Origin: Verrucomicrobiota bacterium
Lineage (GTDB): Bacteria > Verrucomicrobiota > Verrucomicrobiia > Opitutales > Opitutaceae
Assembly (NCBI GenBank): GCA_023386835.1
Contig: JAEWIY010000093.1
Location: forward strand, 1-14,109
DNA length: 14,109 nt
Direction of reading: 5' to 3'
The position numbers and the translations under genes are program-made. The notes beneath the pieces were generated by a model, which was given only the letters and a program-made list of their open reading frames with translations, was not told the DNA's origin and made no database searches. Shown one piece after another: positions 1 through 7,325 of the stretch (position 1 is the stretch's first letter; every line of letters begins with the position of its first letter).

Positions 1-1406
1 AGGTTGTAGCCACCGAGTCCCAGGCTCTCGGGATACGTGTACACGCGACGCGCCAGCCCGAGAAAACCCATCACGTGCATGGGAAAGAAGGTCAGGTTGA
101 ACCCAACGAAGTTCAGCCAGAACCCCCAGCGGCCGAGCGCTTCGCTGGTGCGGCGGCCCGTGATCTTTGGAAACCAGTAGTGCAGCGCCGCGAAGATCGG
201 GAAAACGACGCCGCCGATCAGCACGTAGTGGAAATGCGCGACAATGAAGAAGGTGTCGTGCACCTGCCAGTCGAACGGCACCACCGCCACCATCACGCCG
301 GTGAAGCCGCCCAACACAAAGATGAAGAAGAACCCGAGCACGTAGAGGAACGGCGTCGTGAGCGCCGGGCGCGTGCCCCACAGGGTGGCGATCCAGGCAA
401 ACACCTGGATGCCGCTGGCCACTCCAATCATCAGGCTCGCCGCCGCGAAGAAACTTAACCCGAGCTCCGGCAGCCCGGTGGTGTACATGTGGTGCATCCA
501 GAGGCCGAAGCTGACGAAGCCGGTGACCATCACCGCCATCGCCACCAGCGCATACGCGGCCAACGGGCGTCGTGCCGCCGTCACGACAAGCGTCGACACA
601 ATTCCCGTGGCCGGCAGGAACATGATGTACACTTCCGGATGACCGAAGAACCAGAAGAGGTGCTGCCACAGCAGGCTGCTGCCGCCGAAATCCGGATCAA
701 AAAACCGCGTGCCCGCCACCCGGTCGAGCTCCAGCAGCAAAGTCGCCACCAGCAGCACGGTGAACGCGAAGATCATCATGAACCCGACGACCAGCAGCGT
801 CCACGCGAACATCGGCATGCGCCGCAGCGACATGCCGGGCGCGCGCAACGTGAGCAGCGTTGCAACGATCTCCACCCCGGCGCCGAGGCCTGCGACTTCG
901 ACCAGGGCCAGCCCCATCACCCAAAAATCCATGCCTGTGCCGGCGTAGTCAGGACCGGACAACGGCGTGTAGGCGAACCAACCGGCATCCGGCGGCCTGC
1001 CCGTCAACAGGCTCGCATAGAACACGATCCCGCCAAAGAGGTAAGTCCAGTAACTGAAGCTCGAGAGCCGCGGATAGGCGACGTCCCGCGAACCGATCAA
1101 CTGCGGCAGGATGTACAGCGCCAGCCCTTCGAGGAAGGGCACGGCGAAGAGGAACATCATCGTCGAGCCATGCAGCGTGAAGAGCTCGTTGTAGGTTTGT
1201 GGATGCAGGAAATCGTTTTCCGGCACCGCCAGCTGCACGCGCATCAACAAGGCCAGCACGCCGCCCAGCCCGAAGAAGACGAGCGCTGTCACCATGAACC
1301 AAAGACCGAGACGCTGGTTGTTGACCGCAGTGAAGACACCATGCCAGCCCGACGGCCCCTGCCACTCGCGCTCAAACGCTGCCCGTTGTTCGGAGGTCGG
1401 TGTCAT
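1..1406 (-). CDS. ctaD: Cytochrome c oxidase subunit I (heme-copper oxidase, A-type), 3' end outside window
   Basis: Catalytic subunit that reduces O2 at the heme a3-CuB site in the cytoplasmic membrane. The first 468 residues are present. Visible landmarks are the low-spin heme ligand H79, the CuB and cross-linked Tyr motif GHPEVY (H256, E258, Y260), the CuB pair H305-H306, and VAHFHYV carrying the heme a3 and heme a ligands (H391, H393). E258 places it in the A1-type oxidases. The ATG at 1406 overlaps the subunit II stop by four bases, so it is probably translationally coupled. Odd points by alignment to the Rhodobacter/Paracoccus enzymes: the K-channel Lys (K362) is Gln334 in SGIQVFAWIATLWG, and the D-channel Asn121 and Asn139 are Leu97 and Ser115, while the entrance Asp (D108 in GSRDVAYPR) is kept. 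The family call is secure. Proton-pumping behaviour is not predictable from these residues. Confidence 0.96.
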   Translation of the reverse strand, partial: MTPTSEQRAAFEREWQGPSGWHGVFTAVNNQRLGLWFMVTALVFFGLGGVLALLMRVQLAVPENDFLHPQTYNELFTLHGSTMMFLFAVPFLEGLALYILPQLIGSRDVAYPRLSSFSYWTYLFGGIVFYASLLTGRPPDAGWFAYTPLSGPDYAGTGMDFWVMGLALVEVAGLGAGVEIVATLLTLRAPGMSLRRMPMFAWTLLVVGFMMIFAFTVLLVATLLLELDRVAGTRFFDPDFGGSSLLWQHLFWFFGHPEVYIMFLPATGIVSTLVVTAARRPLAAYALVAMAVMVTGFVSFGLWMHHMYTTGLPELGLSFFAAASLMIGVASGIQVFAWIATLWGTRPALTTPFLYVLGFFFIFVLGGFTGVMVAVVPFDWQVHDTFFIVAHFHYVLIGGVVFPIFAALHYWFPKITGRRTSEALGRWGFWLNFVGFNLTFFPMHVMGFLGLARRVYTYPESLGLGGYN

Positions 1407-2410
1407 TGCTGCGCGCGCAGGTAGGCGACCAAGGCGTCGAGTTCATCGGGCGCGAGTGGCGTCGCCGGCATGAGGTTGCCCGGTTTCAGCTCCTGCGGAT
1501 TGAGCAGCCAGTTCGCGAGGTGCTCGTCGGTATTCGCCACCCGTCCGGCGCCGAGCGTCCGCCGTGAGCCGAAGTGCGTCAGATCCGGTCCGATCCGCGC
1601 CACCGCCGTTGTACCCGCAATGGCATGACACGTGTGGCACGCCTCACGAAAGAACACCTCTTCGCCTTGTCGCCGGAGCGCGATCGCAGCGCTCTCGCCA
1701 TCAGGAGCGACGGACTGACGCCTTTCTGTCGTCCATTGCTCAAAAGCTTCGGGTGCCAACGCGACCACCTCCAACCCCATCCACGCGTGCTGACGCCCGC
1801 AGAACTCCGCGCACTGCCCGCGCCATTCTCCCGGTTCGTCGGCCTGCACCACCAGCCGGGTCGTCACCTCCGGCATCAGGTCCATCTTCCCGTGCAACGC
1901 CGGAACCCAGAAGCTGTGCACCACATCCGCCGCCCGCAGCTCCAGCACAACCGGCACGCCGGCCGGCAGGTGAAGTTCGTTGGCCGTCACGATGCCGAGC
2001 TCCGGATAACGCACCTCCCACCACCACTGATAGCCGATGACCTGAATGCGCAGTCCTTCGGGCGGGCGGCGCAGCGCGTTGGATGTGCCCAGCGAATAGA
2101 AGAGCATCCCGAGCAGCACCAACCCGGGAAACGCGATGCCGCCGCCGATCACGAGCCAGCGCGAACGCTGCTGCACCCGGCGCTCCGAGCCGTCGCGCGA
2201 CCGCCGGATCACGGCGAGGGTGACAAGCGCCATCACCAGCACGAAAGCCGCGGCCAGCGCGGCGAACATGACCCACCACAATAACGCGATCTGCCCGGCT
2301 GCCTCGCTGGCCGGGTGCAACGACGATTGTGGATGCGCGGAGCGGCACCCCGCCACCAGCATCAGCGACAGCCCCGCCGGAAGAAGTGACCACGACCGCC
2401 GCGCCTTCAT
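1403..2410 (-). CDS. ctaC: Cytochrome c oxidase subunit II with fused C-terminal cytochrome c (caa3-type)
   Basis: Accepts electrons from cytochrome c and passes them through CuA to subunit I. The 335-residue protein starts with a lipoprotein signal (LMLVAGC, Cys22 as the lipidated residue), then two membrane helices (about 41-68 and 85-107). The CuA cupredoxin domain follows, with H165 in VVHSFWVP and C200, E202, C204, H208 and M211 in QCAEFCGRQHAWM. A cytochrome c domain forms the C-terminus, with heme site CHTCH (258-262) and likely axial Met314 in GNLMPAT. The ATG at 2410 is chosen because it gives the signal peptide and overlaps the cytochrome b stop by four bases; the open frame runs further upstream to 2953 only as a shadow of that gene. 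The fused heme c is typical of caa3 oxidases, where it receives electrons directly from the bc complex. Confidence 0.96.
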   Translation of the reverse strand: MKARRSWSLLPAGLSLMLVAGCRSAHPQSSLHPASEAAGQIALLWWVMFAALAAAFVLVMALVTLAVIRRSRDGSERRVQQRSRWLVIGGGIAFPGLVLLGMLFYSLGTSNALRRPPEGLRIQVIGYQWWWEVRYPELGIVTANELHLPAGVPVVLELRAADVVHSFWVPALHGKMDLMPEVTTRLVVQADEPGEWRGQCAEFCGRQHAWMGLEVVALAPEAFEQWTTERRQSVAPDGESAAIALRRQGEEVFFREACHTCHAIAGTTAVARIGPDLTHFGSRRTLGAGRVANTDEHLANWLLNPQELKPGNLMPATPLAPDELDALVAYLRAQQ

Positions 2411-3834
2411 CGCGTCGTCCGGAAGGTTTGCGCCGCCAGCACGTAATCGACCAGACGCTCGATCTCCTCGTCCGTGGCCCAGCCTTCGTAGGCAGGCATC
2501 GCAATCCCCGGCGGGGGCTGTCGGATGTAGTCCTGCAGGTACTGACGCGACCGCGGCTCCTCCATTGCCGCCAGGTCGACGGCCACGTGCCGCCCGCCAT
2601 AACCCGCGACCGAATGACAGCTGGTGCAGCCGTGCGCTGCGAAGAGTTGCCGGCCCGCCTCCGCGTTCGGCGCGAGGGTGAATCCAGGGGGGATTTGCGG
2701 CGGACCTTCGGAGGGCCAGCCGGTCCACGGCGACCGCAACCTCCAGCCGCTGAGCGCCACCAGCAGCACCACGGTCAGCACCACGAACCCGACGGCCAGC
2801 GGTCGTTTGCGAAACCCACGATCCGGGCCGCGATCCACCAGCGGCAGCAGCGTCAGACCGAGCAGCACCACCAACGGAAACAGGACCAGGAACGTGGGAA
2901 CGATGCGCTCGGGCAGGAGCGCGACGAGCGCACTGAACCACCACCACCACCATTCCTCGGCCGGGAAAGAACGCTCGGTGAAATTCGCTTCGGGCAACAG
3001 CGGCGCGGGCCCGACGACCACGACAAAGATGATCGCGAGCGCGAGCACGATCGCCGCCATGAGGCCGGATTGCACCATCGTGTCGGGATAAAACGTCTCA
3101 CCCTTCTCCTCATCGTGGGCGTCGCGATGATACCGTTGTCGCTGCTGCTCCGTGCTGTGCGTGGGATGCCGGCGCTCAGCGTGCGACGTGATGCCGTGCA
3201 GGATCACGAGGTACAGGTGCCACGTCACGAAAAGCCCGAGCACAAGCGGGATCACCGCGACGTGCAGCGCGAAGATCCGCGTCAGGAGTTGCGGGCCCGG
3301 CCGGCTGTCCCCCTGCACCAGCAGCACCAGCCGCTCCCCGATCCACGGGATGCCTTCGAACAGGTGCAGCGACACCCGCACGGCGTAGATCGCACGCTCG
3401 TCCCAGCGCAGCAAATACCCGGTGAATGCCATCACCACGATGGCGACGAACAGGACCACGCCGATCAGCCACGTGCCTTCCCGCGGAAACTTGTAGCCAC
3501 CGATCAGGATCTGGCGCAGCACGTGCCAGAGCGTCATCACCATCAGCAGCCCGGCGGACCAGTAGTGCAACCCGCGCACAAACCAGCCGAGCGTCTGCTG
3601 CTCCGTGAGGTAACGAACACTTGCATACGCCGCGTCGGGATGGGGCGCATACGTGAACATCATCGCCACGCCGGTCACGACCAGCACGCCCAGCAAGAGG
3701 AGCATCGTTGCGCCATCGCCGAAGTACCACGGGCTCTTGGCCACGCGCCGTTCCAACACCTGCGCCTTGAACGGCCGCCAACCGAACCGGTCCGCAATCC
3801 AGTGCACCAGCCGCTGCGACAATCGCGGCTTCAT
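2407..3834 (-). CDS. qcrB: Cytochrome b/subunit IV/cytochrome c fusion of a quinol:cytochrome c reductase
   Basis: Quinol-oxidising membrane subunit of a b6f-like bc complex; 475 residues. A cytochrome b6 part comes first, with four helices and bis-His ligands H90/H104 and H191/H206. The 15-residue step in the second pair is the b6f-type spacing. A His-rich charged linker (about 217-250) follows, then a subunit IV-like part with three helices (about 256-276, 308-330, 345-363), then a cytochrome c domain with CTSCH (403-407) and probable axial Met446. Seven helices from a cytoplasmic N-terminus would put the heme c in the periplasm, as needed. No Cys occurs before the heme c site, so the b6f heme ci thioether is absent. 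The Qo-site PEWY motif reads EEWW (293-296) inside five consecutive Trp (295-299). In Firmicutes these parts are split over QcrB and QcrC; here they form one chain. The ATG overlaps the Rieske stop by four bases. Confidence 0.93.
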   Translation of the reverse strand: MKPRLSQRLVHWIADRFGWRPFKAQVLERRVAKSPWYFGDGATMLLLLGVLVVTGVAMMFTYAPHPDAAYASVRYLTEQQTLGWFVRGLHYWSAGLLMVMTLWHVLRQILIGGYKFPREGTWLIGVVLFVAIVVMAFTGYLLRWDERAIYAVRVSLHLFEGIPWIGERLVLLVQGDSRPGPQLLTRIFALHVAVIPLVLGLFVTWHLYLVILHGITSHAERRHPTHSTEQQRQRYHRDAHDEEKGETFYPDTMVQSGLMAAIVLALAIIFVVVVGPAPLLPEANFTERSFPAEEWWWWWFSALVALLPERIVPTFLVLFPLVVLLGLTLLPLVDRGPDRGFRKRPLAVGFVVLTVVLLVALSGWRLRSPWTGWPSEGPPQIPPGFTLAPNAEAGRQLFAAHGCTSCHSVAGYGGRHVAVDLAAMEEPRSRQYLQDYIRQPPPGIAMPAYEGWATDEEIERLVDYVLAAQTFRTTR

Positions 3835-4310
3835 CCGGCCGACGGTGGGATGGAGTCCAAATCGATTTCCAGCTGTCCGTCGCGCAAGCGGTGCGCGTAC
3901 CGGTGCAACGGCCGTTTGGGCGGACCCTGGCGGGGCACGCCTTCACGATCAAAAATGGCGCCGTGGCACGGGCAGAAGAACCAGCCACTCGCCGGATCCC
4001 ACGTCACCGGACAGCCGAGGTCGGTGCAGCTCCGCGCATACACCACGACCTCCTCCTCCGCCGGGCGCCAGACGAACACGCCCCGTTTGCGCAGCGCCTG
4101 GGCCCAATCGTCGCGCGGCACTTCCACGATCGCCTGCCCCACCTGCCCGAGCGCAAACCGCTCGAGCGGCCCCACGGGAACCCACGTCCCGACGGGTTGG
4201 GCTCGCCAGATCGGCGACAACACCGACACGAGCGCCGGCCCAGCCACCACCCCGGCCGTGGCGGCGCCACCAATCTTGACGGACCAAGCGAGGAAATCAC
4301 GGCGTTCCAT
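3831..4310 (-). CDS. qcrA: Rieske [2Fe-2S] subunit of the bc complex, with an Asp in place of the first His ligand
   Basis: High-potential iron-sulfur subunit that takes the first electron from quinol at the Qo site. The 159-residue protein has an N-terminal MERRDFLAWS (Tat-like RR) followed by one hydrophobic segment (about 12-34), as expected for a membrane-anchored Rieske protein, and then the cluster domain. The second cluster motif is normal (CPCHG, C113/C115/H116). The first reads SCTDLGCPV: C95 and C100 are kept but the residue that is normally His is Asp97. The codon is an unambiguous GAC. The length is close to short bacterial Rieske proteins. It is the first gene of the four-gene overlapping block, 70 bases downstream of the molybdopterin enzyme gene. 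No clear Shine-Dalgarno is seen. A bc-complex role follows from the neighbouring cytochrome b; how the altered ligand set affects the cluster is unknown. Confidence 0.93.
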   Translation of the reverse strand: MERRDFLAWSVKIGGAATAGVVAGPALVSVLSPIWRAQPVGTWVPVGPLERFALGQVGQAIVEVPRDDWAQALRKRGVFVWRPAEEEVVVYARSCTDLGCPVTWDPASGWFFCPCHGAIFDREGVPRQGPPKRPLHRYAHRLRDGQLEIDLDSIPPSAG

Positions 4311-4380
4311 GAGCGGAGAAAGCAGCGGGCATCAGGGGTAGGCGTTCACGAGCAGCCCGCCGCAGACAACACCTTGGCGC

Positions 4381-6753
4381 TCAAGCTCCCACCGAGCTGC
4401 CGATTGGGTGCGTCGCCGTCGACGGAGCGATCGAAACAATCACGGACTTCGATGTCGGGCAGTTGCTCTGGTCGGCGGTGCTCTCCAGCGGCACGAGCAC
4501 GTTGCCTTCCGGATAATAGGTCGCGACGCAGCCACGCGGGATCGAGTACGGCGCGATCATAAACGTCCGGGCGTGCCGCTCCCGGCCGTCGTAATGGCTG
4601 GTGATGTCGACCAGCTGCCCCTGCATCAGCCCGGCCGCCGCGACATCGGCTTCGTTCATGAACAGGACGCGGCGCCCATTGTAGATGCCACGGTACCGGT
4701 CGTCCTCGGCATAGATCGTTGTATTGAATTGGTCGTGACTGCGCAGCGTCGTCAGCAGGTAACGGCCGGGCGGCACCTCGATTCGGGTCAACGGGTGCGC
4801 CATGAAGACCGCCTTGCCCGACTCTGTCTCGAAACGTCGTTCGTCCCGCGGCGGGTTCGGCAGGTAGAACGTGCCTTGGCGGATCCGCTCGTTGAACGCG
4901 TGGAAACCCGGCACCACCGCCTCGATCTTGGCGCGGATCAGGTCGTAGTTCGCCACATACGCGTCCCAGTCGATTGGTGTTGTGGGCCCGAGGGTCGCCT
5001 TCGCCAGACCGGCGACGATCGCCGTTTCGCTCAGCAGGTGCGGCGACGCGGGTTCGATCACGCCCCGTGTGGGGTTGATCACACCCATCGTGTCCTCGAC
5101 CGTCTGGAACTGCTCCTGCCCGCCCTGCCGATCGATCTCCGTGCGGCCGAGACACGGCAGGATCAACGCCGTCTGGCCGGTGACCAGGTGCGCGCGATTG
5201 AGTTTGATGGAAACATGAGCCGTCAACCGACAGCGCTGCAGCGCCGCCGCGGTGAACTCGGTATCGGAGGGCGCGGACAGGAAGTTGCCGCCCATCGCGA
5301 AGAAAACGCCGATGCGGCCCGCGTGCATCGCCTTGATCGCGTCGACCGTATCCAACCCGTGGCGACGCGGGGGCTCGAAACCGAACTCCCGCGCCAGGCG
5401 GTCGAGGAAGGCTTGGCTGGGTTTGTCCCAGATCCCCATCGTGCGATCGCCCTGCACATTCGAGTGTCCCCGGATCGGGCACGGACCGGCGCCGGGCCGG
5501 CCGATGTTGCCGCGCAGGAAGAGGAAGTTGAGGATCTCCTGGATGGTCGCGACGGCGTTCTTGTGCTGGGTCAGCCCCATGCACCAGCAGACAATGGTCG
5601 ATTTCGCGTCGATCGCGATCTCGGCCGCCTCCTGAATCTGCTCCCGCGTGAGGCCGGAGGCGGCCAGGAGTTCCGGCCACGTGACGCGCCGCAGCTGTTC
5701 CAGCACGGCCTCGACGCCTTCGGTGTGCAGGCGGATGAATTCGTGATCGAAGACCGAACCCGGCGCGCGTTCCTCGTGCTCCAGCATCTCCTTCATCAGC
5801 GCCTGCAGCACCGCTTGGTCGCCGTTGATCCGCACGGGCAGCCAGAGATCGGCCAGCTCGGTGCCGCGGCCAAAGAGGAACCGCGGGATTCGGGTGGGAT
5901 GCAGCAGATCCTGCGGGTTCTTGAAACGAAAGGCACCCGTCTCGGGCAGCGGGTTCACGAAGACGATGCGACCGCCGCGCTCCTTCATCTTCTGCAACGC
6001 CGTCATCATCCGCGGGTGGTTCGACCCGGGGTTCTGGCCGAAGATAAAAATGGCGTCGGCGGTCTCGACGTCCTCGAGCTTCACGCAGGCCTTGCCGATG
6101 CCGATCATCGGCGGCAGCGCCACGCTGCTCGACTCATGGCACATGTTGGAGCAGTCCGGTAGGTTGTTCGTGCCGAAGGCGCGGACAAAAAGCTGATAGA
6201 GAAACGCCGTCTCGTTGCTCGTCCGCCCCGACGTGTAGAACACCGCCTCGTCCGGCGAAGCCAGCGCCTTCAACTCGCCCGCGAGCAGCGCAAACGCATC
6301 GTCCCACGTGATCGGCTCGTAGTGCGTGGCGCCCGGCCGCAGCACCATCGGCTCGGTGAGCCGGCCTTGTTCGCCCAGCCAACAGTCCGTGTGGGTGGCG
6401 AGTTCGGCCACGGAGTGCGTGCGGAAAAACTCGCGCGTGAGCCGCCGCGGATCGACCTCGTAGGCCACGGCCTTGAAGCCGTTCTCGCAGAACTCGGCGA
6501 AACTGCGGTCCTCGTCCGGGTTGGGCCAGGCGCAGCTCTGACAGTCAAAGCCGCTGACCTGGTTCAGCTTTCCGAAGGTTCGCAACGAGTTCTTCAACCC
6601 GCCCTCGTGCAGACCGTAACCGGCCGACTCGCGCAGCGCGGTGAAACCGGCAGCGAGTTCGACGCGGTCCTTCTGCTCGGCCGCGCCGGTGTGGGGTGGC
6701 GCCCACGGACGGGGCGAAGCGTGGTTCGAGGGATCGCGGGGTGAATTCTCCAT
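4381..6753 (-). CDS. Molybdopterin oxidoreductase, FdhF/YdeP family
   Basis: Large bis-MGD molybdoenzyme subunit related to E. coli YdeP and formate dehydrogenase alpha; the substrate is unknown for most of the family. 790 residues from the ATG at 6753, close to the roughly 760 of YdeP. The N-terminus has the family's Cys set, C71 and C74 in GFDCQSCAWP and C89 in FCENGFKAVAYE, probably holding an iron-sulfur cluster. SNMCHESSSVAL (C205) aligns with the Mo-ligand position that is Cys in nitrate reductases and Sec in FdhF. FGQNPGSNHPR, CMGLTQHKNAV and GNIGRPGAGPCPIRGHSNVQG are family-typical cofactor-binding segments. There is no Tat signal, so it is probably cytoplasmic. The open frame extends to 6966, but that extension lacks family similarity and overlaps hairpins. 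It lies just upstream of the respiratory block, in the same direction, and may be co-transcribed; a metabolic link is only suggested. Confidence 0.93.
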   Translation of the reverse strand: MENSPRDPSNHASPRPWAPPHTGAAEQKDRVELAAGFTALRESAGYGLHEGGLKNSLRTFGKLNQVSGFDCQSCAWPNPDEDRSFAEFCENGFKAVAYEVDPRRLTREFFRTHSVAELATHTDCWLGEQGRLTEPMVLRPGATHYEPITWDDAFALLAGELKALASPDEAVFYTSGRTSNETAFLYQLFVRAFGTNNLPDCSNMCHESSSVALPPMIGIGKACVKLEDVETADAIFIFGQNPGSNHPRMMTALQKMKERGGRIVFVNPLPETGAFRFKNPQDLLHPTRIPRFLFGRGTELADLWLPVRINGDQAVLQALMKEMLEHEERAPGSVFDHEFIRLHTEGVEAVLEQLRRVTWPELLAASGLTREQIQEAAEIAIDAKSTIVCWCMGLTQHKNAVATIQEILNFLFLRGNIGRPGAGPCPIRGHSNVQGDRTMGIWDKPSQAFLDRLAREFGFEPPRRHGLDTVDAIKAMHAGRIGVFFAMGGNFLSAPSDTEFTAAALQRCRLTAHVSIKLNRAHLVTGQTALILPCLGRTEIDRQGGQEQFQTVEDTMGVINPTRGVIEPASPHLLSETAIVAGLAKATLGPTTPIDWDAYVANYDLIRAKIEAVVPGFHAFNERIRQGTFYLPNPPRDERRFETESGKAVFMAHPLTRIEVPPGRYLLTTLRSHDQFNTTIYAEDDRYRGIYNGRRVLFMNEADVAAAGLMQGQLVDITSHYDGRERHARTFMIAPYSIPRGCVATYYPEGNVLVPLESTADQSNCPTSKSVIVSIAPSTATHPIGSSVGA

Positions 6754-6775
6754 GATGTTCGTCGTTCGATCCGAA

Positions 6776-6790
6776 GGTGCCGACGGCACC
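6776..6790. promoter_or_regulatory. 15-bp perfect palindrome upstream of the molybdopterin enzyme gene
   Basis: GGTGCCGACGGCACC reads the same on both strands except for its single central base. Its near edge is about 22 bases upstream of the ATG at 6753. That position and symmetry would suit an operator or a 5'-UTR element. In GC-rich DNA such palindromes also arise by chance, so function is a guess. Confidence 0.3.
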
Positions 6791-6911
6791 GGCACGAATG
6801 CACCACACGCCAAGGCCAACGCAGGGGCCGCGCCAGAAAGGCGACCCGCCGAGGCCGGAAGCACGGCTCGGATCAGTCCCGACACCGATGCGCCGAACGC
6901 GGCGCGACGCA

Positions 6912-6931
6912 AAAAACCGACCCCGGTTTTT
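6912..6931. terminator. Possible bidirectional terminator hairpin
   Basis: AAAAACCG, a 4-base loop (ACCC) and CGGTTTTT form a perfect 8-bp stem that supplies a T run on either strand. Only three pairs are G-C, so it is a weak example. It could end transcripts coming from the tRNA on the minus strand. A second hairpin (6931-6954, TGTCCCG with CGGGGACA, one bulged base) abuts it. Confidence 0.35.
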
Positions 6932-7128
6932 GTCCCGTTTGTCTCACGGGGACAACTACCTACCATCGATCCCTATCGGCCTGATGAGAAACCGACCGCT
7001 TTGACGGCGCGGCCACGATCAGGCTGCTTCGATCGGCCGTGCGGAGAGAGCAGGCCCAACGGCGGCTGCGCCTCCGGCGGTGCTGCGTCCGGTGTATGCG
7101 TCACGATTCGACAGCGCCTCATTCCGCG

Positions 7129-7192
7129 CAGCTGGCTTGCCCGGCCGTAGCGGGAAGCTGTTGTCCACTGTCGCGGCGTACCTCGGCTGCTG
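7129..7192. repeat. Dispersed-type intergenic repeat, copy 1
   Basis: Begins CAGCTGGCTTGCCCGGCC and continues through GTAGCGGG to TACCTCGGCT. It matches a second copy 104 bases further on: the first 26 bases differ at two positions, and TACCTCGGCT recurs at the other end, while the middle diverges. It is AGCCGTAGC-like at one end and GCTATGGC-like at the other in copy 2, which allows a stem. Looks like a REP-type genome-wide element. Confidence 0.5.
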
Positions 7193-7232
7193 TGTAAGGG
7201 CACGGCTTACTCTGCATCTGCCGTCGCAGCGG

Positions 7233-7291
7233 CAGCTGGCTCGCCCAGCCGTAGCGGGGATGGTCGCCCTCGCCTCCTACCTCGGCTATGG
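7233..7291. repeat. Dispersed-type intergenic repeat, copy 2
   Basis: Second copy, starting CAGCTGGCTCGCCCAGCC and ending in TACCTCGGCTATGG. GCCGTAGC near the start and GCTATGGC near the end are complementary at seven of eight positions, giving a stem with a loop of about 30 bases. It lies 34 bases from the 3' end of the tRNA gene. Confidence 0.5.
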
Positions 7292-7325
7292 CGGGACGAC
7301 CTTTGCTCGCAAAGCTCGCGAAGGC

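Larger units (their letters stand above)
6754..7325. other. Non-coding stretch between the molybdopterin enzyme gene and the tRNA
   Basis: No open frame here has recognisable protein features; those present are low-complexity GC-rich frames. What it does hold is a 15-bp palindrome (6776-6790), two adjacent hairpins (6912-6954), and two copies of a repeat (7129-7192 and 7233-7291), listed separately. It must carry the promoter of the minus-strand molybdopterin enzyme gene unless transcription comes from the tRNA. No convincing -35/-10 pair was found. Confidence 0.6.

Noticed and set aside
2411..2953. Longer start for oxidase subunit II
   Set aside because: The extra sequence is a shadow of the cytochrome b gene; the ATG at 2410 starts a clean lipoprotein signal peptide.
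2329..4341. 670-codon open frame on the plus strand
   Set aside because: Antisense to the cytochrome b and Rieske genes, low-complexity composition, no recognisable domain.
4408..6162. 584-codon open frame on the plus strand
   Set aside because: Antisense to the molybdopterin enzyme gene and without domain features.
6754..6966. N-terminal extension of the molybdopterin enzyme frame containing a Tat-like RRAAFGASV
   Set aside because: The extension has no family similarity, overlaps two hairpins, and this enzyme family is cytoplasmic; the ATG at 6753 gives the expected length.
6967..7128. Possible molybdenum-cofactor riboswitch upstream of the molybdopterin enzyme
   Set aside because: I could not match the conserved core of that RNA; the GC-rich stems seen are not specific.
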